In this document: positions 34,082-42,545 of the stretch, piece after piece
Position numbering within the stretch: position 1 is the first letter of the stretch
Layout: each line of letters opens with the position of its first letter
DNA from: Azolla pinnata
Lineage: Eukaryota; Streptophyta; Polypodiopsida; Salviniales; Salviniaceae
Length of the DNA stretch: 42,545 nt
NCBI GenBank assembly: GCA_037176905.1
Contig: JBBBWG010027201.1
Location: 58,322-100,866, forward strand
Direction: 5' to 3'
Notes under the pieces: model-generated
What the model was told of the DNA's origin: nothing
The model's input: the letters and a program-made list of their open reading frames with translations, nothing else
Database searches by the model: none
Translations under genes and position numbers: made by a program

Positions 34082-37000
34082 CTACTGAATCCCTGCGGCT
34101 TCCGCGGCGCGCTGCCTCATCATTTCATTGACAGCTGCTCTTCGCCGCGACTCCTGTTGCAGCTGAGCGCGCTTCAGGTGCTTGCGTATGTCCCTGCAGA
34201 AGCCAAGAACCACCACCAAACCAAGAAGAAGATCGAAAGCAGCAGCTCATCAGCGGGCCAAAAGTATATAGCGAAATCAAAAACCATGCACAAGACTAGT
34301 TTCCGTGCTCTCGCTTACATGCACCGAGGCACATTGCACACGCTCTCTTTGCATCCTCGGGCATGGGTAGTGAGAAGGAACCACATCCGTTTGCAGAACG
34401 CGCAGCCGCCGGCTGCTCGCTTCGTGCACGTGAGGCCATGCCTGAAGAGGTCCTTGATGTTCCGGCACTTGGCAAACTGGCACGATGGATCGGCGCATTT
34501 CGATGCATGCACAAGCACTTCCAGCATCATCCTCACCTGTAAAGAAGGACAAAACAAATCATCAGCAACCAGCAACCGATTTCTACGCGCAAAACGATAC
34601 GTTGCAACAACTGGGTGCTTGTAAATGCATCAATCCAAGCAAGAGAAGCGCACCTGCTGCGCACGCTGTTTTCTGTCTTCTGCGGTTGGGTCTACTACGC
34701 TCGCGCGCACGACTAGCTTATGAGGATGGTTCTGGACATTTTCGCTCGGATAACACGCATGGCACACATCAAAGTCGGTACACGTACTGCACTTGTACCC
34801 TTGCCCTTCCTCGAGCTCGCTATGGCACAGGGTGCAAGACGCGATGAAGGCAGGCGCGTTTGGATTGTGGAGATGATATAGAATCATCATCGATGAGTGT
34901 TTAGCCCGGCGCAGCGTATCAAACTGGTACTGGTTCCCTTGACAAAGGCTAAGGAAAGCTTGCCTACTGTCAAAAAACTCGCTCTCCATTATCTCGTCTT
35001 TGTCCGTGGTTTCAACGGGGATATCTTCCACCTCCTCCTGCAAATCCCTCTCAATCACTCCTCTCAAGCTTTCTCAATCTCCCTTAATCTCTCTCTCAAT
35101 CTCTCTCGCTCTCAATACCATATAGAAACTATCAACTTTGAATTGTGTGAGGTAAAACTGATGAAACATATCCTTGCACCCCCATATTGTCACACAAGTT
35201 AGATGTCACGGTAACATTCATGGCATCATAACTTATGTGTATAATGATATGCAAGCTATTGTGATGAAAACCTGGTGGAGGATGAGTATCACTTGCTTCT
35301 CAAATGCTCAGCATAAAATGTGATCTGTGAGAACTATGGTGATTTGTTTAGGTGGGCGTATAGTTTGCATGTCATACTCAAAGCTCCACCAAGAAGGGTG
35401 TGCATATATGTACAGGATTAATTTTCACAGTTTCTGCTACTTTTTGCTAAAATCCCTTCTCAAGAAGACACTTACAAGTTGAATTTGTGTATCTGTTCCC
35501 CCACATCCCCCCCCCCCCCCCCCCCCTTCTTTCTCCCCCATCTCACCTTCTCGGACATTGGAAATCTCTCTCTTAATTTTCTTATCAGACATAACTACCA
35601 ATCTTTAGCATAGGCATCAACACTGACCGTGATTGGATTCAAGTTGAGTACAAAGAAAGAGATTCAGAAAATAGGATATACCATAGACAAATGATGACAG
35701 TCTTTCTTTCCTGCAGGATGCCGCTCCTCATCGTCTAGCTTCCGATGTTCTTCATAACAGCTACATGATCATAGATATTTCCCCTTAAAATCAAGACCAA
35801 AGAAAGAGAGCAAAGACAATCTACAGATCAATGATGTTTACCTACTACATAGTTGGAAGTTACCAACGCATTGTCGGCAAACCCATCGAGGACCTGAGTA
35901 GATGAAAGTTCGGCATCGAGAGCAAGCATGATGAAGATGAACAATCATGAAATCTTCCTTCATTGCAACAATTGATTGCCCAAGCTGTTCCAAAGAAATA
36001 TACGATTTCCTTAACTGAGCAGATACAGTGTATGCAGTATGAAATTAGACTAAATCACACCGCACCTTATGCATAAGTTGGAGGTCCATTGATATGTTCC
36101 CTCCTAATTCCGCATGAGTTGAGGTTTTGGTTGTTCTCTTCAGTGGTACCTTCTTGATTTTACCCCTCTGAGACTGAGGACTTCCATCGTCTTTTTGAAG
36201 CTGGTGGAGTAAATCTTCTGCCGCGCCAGGCCAATAATCCCCATCAAAATAAGGTAAGGATGCAGCTGTTACCTTGGCTTTACAATCACCATGTGCGGTA
36301 GACGTAAAAAAATAGTCATACAAATTCTTGTTAGCGACCACTATCTTTTCCCTTTTTGCTTTTGCAATCATGCTCAAATACCTGTAAAGGATTCGATTAG
36401 TTCTGAAATAGGGTGAATACAATAACTATCCTTAAAATACAAAAACCTACCACTCCCGAAGCTTATCTGTCTTCGGTGTTTTCTGAATCTCTGGATGACA
36501 ATAGAGTATATAGTCATCACCCTTCAATGGTGGACAAGCCCAAATATAGCAGCTGCTAAATCCGCGCTTTTTACAATAATCAAGATATGCAATCTGTACA
36601 AGAAAATATACCTTTTTTATAAATGCAAAGACTGCAGTCAAACATGTATAATCATGCAGGAAACTACATAATGAGGAAATCCCATTCTCAGCTAGAAAGG
36701 CAAGGAAAACCAAAAGCTGGGCGTTCATACTTATACAGAGAATGGAGTAGAGGCAATCAGAATCAGTCCACTCCAATCATTCTGGTTTCCTATGTACCGT
36801 TGCAAGGTTGTTTTGTCTATTAAAAGGGTAACAAGTATCCGAAGGCATTCTCTTATGAACTTTTTAGTTCTAGGCAATCTTAACAATTAGTCATGACCAC
36901 GCAGGCAGGTTAACACTGTAAACATGTGTATGCACAAAAAGAAAGCATATTAAAGGTTACCAGTATCTCATGATAAACATAAGTACGAAGTGCTTCTCCT

Positions 37001-40000
37001 TTAGTGGTCTTCACATCAGGTCTGAAATACTTTACAGAATCCAGATATGACAGGTACACCCACCGCGAATTCGGTTGGGGACTCTCTGCTCCAAATTCCT
37101 GAACGTACATACCAAACAAGCATACTTCTACCCCTTCTATCTCCTGGAAAAGCATTAACATCTGCCAAACACAGCAGCTTACTTTAGCATATGAAACATG
37201 TTCCCAGAGAAAAACAGCATAGTGGTAAACAGGCTACAGTATTAAACCTTGGATTTATAATAGAAGTCCTTGGGGTAGTTTTCTTCCTGAAAGACTTCGA
37301 GGAATTTAGGCTTGACCTCCAGTTTCTTGTCTATAGATGACAGGACCCTGACCACAAGACCTTCAGCTGTCGGAACCTGTTGCATACAGCGTGCACATAG
37401 CACCAGTAATTTTAGCTTCACAGCCACACATACCTTTAAAAAAATAACTTATGTAAAATAAGCTTTTGGTACCTCCTCATAATCTTTGCCAAGTGCTTTA
37501 GCTCGTTCACCTCGTTCTTGTTTCAGCTTTATGTCTAATCTCTCCTGAACATAGTCACTCAAAATTGTTCTAGGCAAATCTTTGGCACCAGGGATAGCAT
37601 TTGCAGGCCTAGGCTTCCTTTCACCTCTCTCCATTTCCAGTATACAGCACTCTGGACAGACATACTCTGACCTTTCTTTATTCATACGAGCATTGAATAA
37701 TACACACACTTGATGTTGCCACTTGTTGCATTTGTCACACTCGACCCACTGATAAAGCAAGTTCTCTTATCAGCGGGATAGATTTAAACAAAATATGATG
37801 TAACAATTCAGAAAAAACAATTCAGACCCAACAACATTCAAGGCAGGGCACATATAATCATAGTACATATGTATACATACAAATTACATGCCAGCTGGAG
37901 CAGCATAAAAGAAAATGTAAGTAATAAACCCACCCCTTCTGCCCGCTGCTCGTCATTCTTCTTTTTAGTAAGCATTGACTTTTGAAACTTAGAACCATAA
38001 GTCTCCACCGTGTCATGTCGAATGGCACTGTAACAAGGTCCACAAAAGCTTAAAGTGCTCTCTCCCGAACCTGTTGTGTAATAAGTAGCATTCCTCTTTA
38101 TGCGACAGCCACACTGTGTGCAGAAATTTGGAATTGGGTCGAAATATAAATCTTCAACAGCACAAGCTGAGCATGCAGATGTCGACATCTGTTTCTGCAT
38201 GGCCTGATTTCTCTCTGCTTTGCATTTGTTCTGCAAGACACAAATAAAATGTGATAAACGATATGTTCCATCTATTCAAGGAAAACAACTCGGTGAATAA
38301 ATGAGCAAACTTATAACCTGGCCTATCCATTTGCGTAAAGTAGCAATATGCTGCCTGATTTGCTCTGGAGTAAAATTTTCAATATAGGAAATCCCAGATA
38401 CTTTTGCCTTTACAGGCTTGCCTGTCTCAGAAGAACCTTTTGGGGGTACAAGAGTGGTGACAATTGAAGTTTGGTTGCTCGGCTTCTCTGCAGGCTGTGT
38501 AATGCGTGAGTTTGTCAAGCGCACTGTGAAATCTTTCCTTACTGGATTGGACTCAATTTTCGTGTCATTTACAGGGAGAGGTTTTATGTTTACGAGTGAT
38601 CTTTGACTGATGGAAGATTCAATTGGTGATTCAACGCTTTGATGGGGCAATTGAGAGTTCATTGGTACACCTTCAGGATCCACACTCGTAACAATGGTAC
38701 GAGACATTTTAATTTCATCCTCTGCACTTTTTGGTGTTACAGCAGTGACATAGGAGTCACAGCCATCATGTTGATCATGACATTGGCCAATTGTACCAAC
38801 TAGCTCTGGCTGTTCATGTGTTGGATCTGAATCTAGCTTTACAGCTTCAACCTTCATTCTCTTCATTACAGGTGGAGAATCTATTTCATGCAAGGAGACA
38901 TCATTTACACTGCCTATATTTGGCTTTCTCGGTCCTTTCTGAATTTTACTTGCCATTGTTGCTGCTTGATGGGAAAAGTAAGCTCTTACTGGGCTGCAAA
39001 TCGTGCACTTGACACTCCTGCATTTTTGATGATGACTAAGAAGTGACTTCAGGTACATGCACTTTGGATATAGACATGCATAATCCTGGCAGCTTATTAG
39101 ATGCTTCCACTTCTGACGCCCCACTGCACAACGAGCTACATTACAACGACTCGAGTCTGTGCACTTACTTACATGCCGCAGGAAGATCAGTAGCCATCGT
39201 TGTAGTTTCACCTGTTGTGAAGGCAACATGTTGCCTATCTCCTTAATTTGGTTGGGTGCCTCATCATTACTAGCTACCTCAGACTGTCCTGTATCTGCGC
39301 TACTAGCTTGGCAAAGTTTTTCGCAGAATTCTACTTGCCTTTCAGCATTTGATTCGAGCTCATGAGATGGATACAGCTTTTCCTGGTCAAAATGTGCATT
39401 GGATGCTTTACTGTCATTCCCATCCATTAAGTCCATTTCCTGATTTGTTTGGCTACCAAAACCTTGTGATGCCTGAGGCAGTTGAGTCAGTTCCATCATT
39501 GGCTGACACTGACTTTGAGGGGCCCCAAGATTATGTGCCAAATTGACTTCAACAGTGCTGCATTGACTTGAACCCCCAAACCCAACACCAGGTTTCTGTG
39601 TTGAAAGCGGTGGTGATATGGGGCTTTCAGCTGAAGGGGCACCATGGTATATACAGTCAGATACAAACTTTGGTGGGGGCTGAAGATGGTGTGATCTAGA
39701 TGGTATACCCAGTTTAGAGGTTTCTGGTGGTAAAGGTACAGAGTGTGCAGCGGATGTTGTGATCCCCGTTGGTAGTGTAGGATTGTGAAAGCTGTTACTT
39801 TCTATAGGAAAGTTTGTGGTAAGTGCATACCCATCGCTATTGTTAAACCCTGTACACAAAAGACGCAGTTTACATTCAGTGAAAACACATGAGGGTAAGT
39901 TTGATAGGCTAGACAAAGAACTTCACAAGAGCATGAGGCAGCATAAAATCTCTTACCATATGACTGTTGTTGCAGACTTGCATGACCAGAAAGAGATGGA

Positions 40001-41075
40001 TAGTGTTGCACAGGATTTGATGAGCTAAAATTATATATATCTTTGATAAAACCATGTTCCTGTCCAACAGGGTTAACGCTGTCTACGATTCCTGTCTTAC
40101 CTATCTCGCCATGGTTGGTGGATGAATTGCTTGTTTCTATGGCCTTTCCTATATATAGATGGGGCCCTGATCCTGTCGTGTATAAATGATTGCTTGAGGC
40201 ATCTCTAGATGCCTGACTAGAGAAAGCCTCAGCAGGATTCGATACATTCAACCCAGGCGTTGGTATCATCCAGCTTCCTCCATTTTGAAAGCCTATGGGC
40301 TTACTTTGATTTCCACTTAACCGTGACCCCTCAGAACCCAAAGGGATCTGTGGAGCAACTGGAGGCATATTCGAGCCAAAGCCCATTATGGGGCCACCAT
40401 TATGGACCTGTGGGAAAGGAGCTGAAGTAGTGACCATGTTCAACATTCCCCCTTGACCCCCTGTTAAGGTATCCTTCACATTCCCATGGACATAACTAGG
40501 CTTAGAAGGTACACCAGCATATTGACCCTGCTGACCAGTATTCTGAAATTTTATCATCATGTTCATTGCAGAACAAATCCTGTGTTCTAAAGTACTCAAA
40601 TCAGCATATTCTTCCTGCAAAATTCTTAGACAGTCTTTACATTAGACAATGTCCCTTTGAACACAAACGCATATGCTTCACATCACAGGATGCAGATACC
40701 TTTGAGGCAGCATCAAAGTACAACGCTGTCTCGATTTCCTTAGAAATATTAAGAGATTTCTTGTCTACGCCGCGCCCCTGCAGTACTTTTATACTGTAAA
40801 TCCCAAAACCAGACATGCATGTGAACACACACCACCACAAAGAGGATGTAAGTAGTAGCATCAAAAGGTGATGGTAGTCTGAAAATTTTATGATTTTTGA
40901 GCACATACTACCACCTGAGAGACAGAAAACACACTTACATTTGGGATAAAATATCCCGGCGAACGTTTACATCATCAGAGTTGTGCCAAGGTTTCTGCCA
41001 CGGAGTACATCCTTTTTTAGGATGAGACAAACCACCCATCATCAATGGTAGCGTCTGCCAATGTTGTCCGGACAT
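34082..41075 (-). CDS. HAC: Histone acetyltransferase of the plant p300/CBP (HAC) family
   Basis: Nuclear lysine acetyltransferase and transcription co-activator. Fifteen coding exons on the minus strand: 40939-41075, 40700-40793, 39957-40614, 38318-39849, 37934-38230, 37473-37748, 37248-37376, 36961-37161, 36451-36593, 36066-36381, 35842-36014, 35682-35760, 34654-35037, 34319-34536, 34082-34193; phases agree, 1582 residues (Arabidopsis HAC1 is slightly longer). Domains in order: KIX-like N-terminus (RRDILSQ...), TAZ zinc finger (about 505-590), Cys-rich and PHD-type fingers ([24 protein letters not shown]), KAT11 catalytic domain ([57 protein letters not shown]), ZZ fingers ([23 protein letters not shown]), and a C-terminal TAZ finger ([12 protein letters not shown]...). 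It ends [16 protein letters not shown]. The first ATG is the first codon after a splice acceptor. Several finger linkers differ from angiosperm HAC1, suggesting a divergent paralogue (HAC-like). Confidence 0.94.
35508..35526. repeat. Poly-C run in a HAC intron
   Basis: An almost pure run of C inside the intron between coding exons 12 and 13 of the HAC gene; G-run in the transcript. The length is probably unstable or uncertain in assembly. Confidence 0.85.
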
Positions 41076-42071
41076 CTGAGAATAGGTTTGCATTTTATAG
41101 AATCAAGAGATACCAAATACACGACTTTGGCATCATCATTTCCTATAACTTCACTATTGTAGTACAACATCAGTAGCTGCATCAATTTCACCTGCATAAA
41201 ATATTCAAATACATCTGAGGATTTCAATCATAGCAGAACAAATTAAATACATTGCAAATCGTGTCTTTCCTTGGAGAAAGGAAAGGAGGTGAATGATGGA
41301 TAGAAGATCAATGCCAGTAGCCTATCATGTTCGCAAAGGGGCACTTCACCACAAAATTCTTTGATACTCTCTCCATCTATACCTAGTGAATAGTATTCTC
41401 TTGCTAATTTGACTAATATCAATACGGAAATGTTTACAGTCTTTTTTAATGCAATGATTAAACATGGCTGGTAGGAATTCTGGAATCTGATTTCTAGATA
41501 CAAATTTCCTTTGTCATGTACATTTTAGCAGACTTTCCGTCATAATATGCAATGGTTCCTGCATATAAATATCCAGATTCCTGAAAATGGATAGCCACCT
41601 GGCAAAGCTTTATACACTTTGAATGAAATTTTCGACATTGTTTGCAAAAGCTTCCTGCGCATCAGCTGCGATTTTCCCATCCAAGAAGAAAACCGTGCTT
41701 GGCGTATCACTCTATTGAGCCATAGAAATGAGTTTCCCCCACGCCAGGGTCAGTTAGAGAGCAAAATTCCGGCACTTTCTGCAAAATCTCTGTTGCCCGG
41801 TGTCTGTGATACTCAAAATTCCAGAGAACTCCAGGTTCCACCCAGGCATCCAATTGCGCAATTTACGACCACCCCAATTCTGGTGCTGACATGAAGGGTG
41901 ATAATCCTGTGCCCAGGCCGAGCAGAGGCTAGGGCACGTACTCACGGTAGCAGATAGAGATACACAGAGGGGAAACACTGATCCAAAGGAACAAAAAGGG
42001 GGGCGGCGGCGAGCCAAGAATGGCGCGCAACACAGGCAAAAGAAAAGGCTGTGCGATCTCTGGAGATTACC
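41076..42071 (-). other. Probable 5'UTR intron of the HAC gene
   Basis: A CAG|GTAATC donor on the minus strand (exon edge at 42071) and the acceptor CTCAG directly before the ATG at 41075 would define an intron of about 995 bases. No coding exon is seen in between: minus-strand frames are short and lack homology. Long first introns in 5' untranslated regions are common in plant regulatory genes. RNA evidence is needed to confirm. Confidence 0.45.
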
Positions 42072-42298
42072 TGCGAGGGGGAGGAGGGAGGGGGGAGGAG
42101 GAGATCGGCATGACTTGTTCAGCAATCCAGAGACGGCGAACGGCTTGGTCCGGAGGAATTCACGAGGCGATGGCTGAGCGGGGGAGAAGGAGCAGAGAGG
42201 ATCGATCGTTGGAGATGTGGGGGGATCCGTCGCTGGATTCGCAGCAGAGGGAAGCAGAAGGGGGAAGGGGAGCTTTTGGCCTCTCTTTCTCTGCTCCT

Positions 42299-42358
42299 TC
42301 TTCTTCTTCTTCCTCTTCTTCTTCTTTCTTCTTTTCTTCTTCTTCTTCTTCTTCTTCT
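42299..42358. repeat. (CTT)n tract near the HAC transcription start
   Basis: About sixty bases of interrupted CTT units (GAA on the HAC-sense strand), upstream of the inferred 5' exon. Similar in type and relative place to the TTC tract before the helicase gene. Confidence 0.85.
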
Positions 42359-42364
42359 AAATCC

Positions 42365-42545
42365 CAGTTGTGTGGATTAGTCCTAAAATGCCAGAGCAAG
42401 AGTGAAATGAAAGATTCACATATCAAAACTGGTCAGATCATTCTGGCTCACATTACTAGCTATCCCAATTGTGTGGATTAGTCCTACAATGCCAGAGCAA
42501 GAGCAAAATGAAAGATTCACAGATCAAAACTGGTTAGATCGTTCT
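42365..42545. repeat. Direct repeat at the right edge
   Basis: Two ~76-bp copies starting TGTGTGGATTAGTCCTA(A/C)AA and ending AACTGGT(C/T)AGATC(A/G)TTCT, at about 42370-42445 and 42470-42545, separated by a short spacer. The window ends within or at the end of the second copy, so more copies may follow. Confidence 0.88.

Overview
This is a window of plant nuclear DNA, most likely from a monocot or another early-diverging flowering plant. The evidence is plant-only gene families (an SBT2-type subtilase, a HAC-type p300/CBP acetyltransferase, a plant syntaxin-6-N protein), short GT-AG introns, TTTAGGG motifs, and two base-composition classes: the subtilase exons are very GC-rich while the HAC, helicase and syntaxin-like exons are near-neutral or AT-leaning. 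The species cannot be fixed from sequence alone.

Layout. 1-684: repeats and the leader of the first gene. 685-7748 (+): a subtilase of the SBT2 class in ten exons with an intact catalytic tetrad. Its usual C-terminal fibronectin-like domain is missing; what follows in the last exon is a segment resembling the C-terminal KFDV domain of plant polyphenol oxidases, one base out of frame from the strongest splice site but in frame from a second AG. 7750-13960: AT-rich intergenic DNA with a family of inverted-repeat (MITE-like) elements and an isolated GC-rich promoter-like island. 14140-15594 (+): a nested CTT/TCC repeat block leading into a possible nuclear protein of unknown function. 15595-19771: no recognised gene. 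19772-21824 (-): a syntaxin-6-N-domain, tail-anchored protein in four exons. 21825-25121: repeats, including a tandemly duplicated hairpin and an ~800-bp ATGT/GCAT array. 25122-25298 (+): a 58-residue membrane microprotein (DUF4535/STMP1 type). 28338-32490 (-): a complete DHX15/Prp43 DEAH helicase in seven exons. 34082-41075 (-): a complete HAC histone acetyltransferase in fifteen coding exons, with a likely 5'UTR exon near 42.07 kb.

The genes are independent nuclear genes and do not form a pathway: protease (secretory), membrane trafficking, mitochondrial microprotein, spliceosome disassembly helicase, and chromatin co-activator. The most unusual points are the subtilase/polyphenol-oxidase junction, two GC-AG introns in different genes, tRNA-like SINE repeats tandemly duplicated inside a subtilase intron, the orphan heat-shock-type promoter island, and the tandem hairpin with compensating substitutions. 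All exon coordinates were derived by reading splice sites and checking phase by hand; no alignment or expression data were available.
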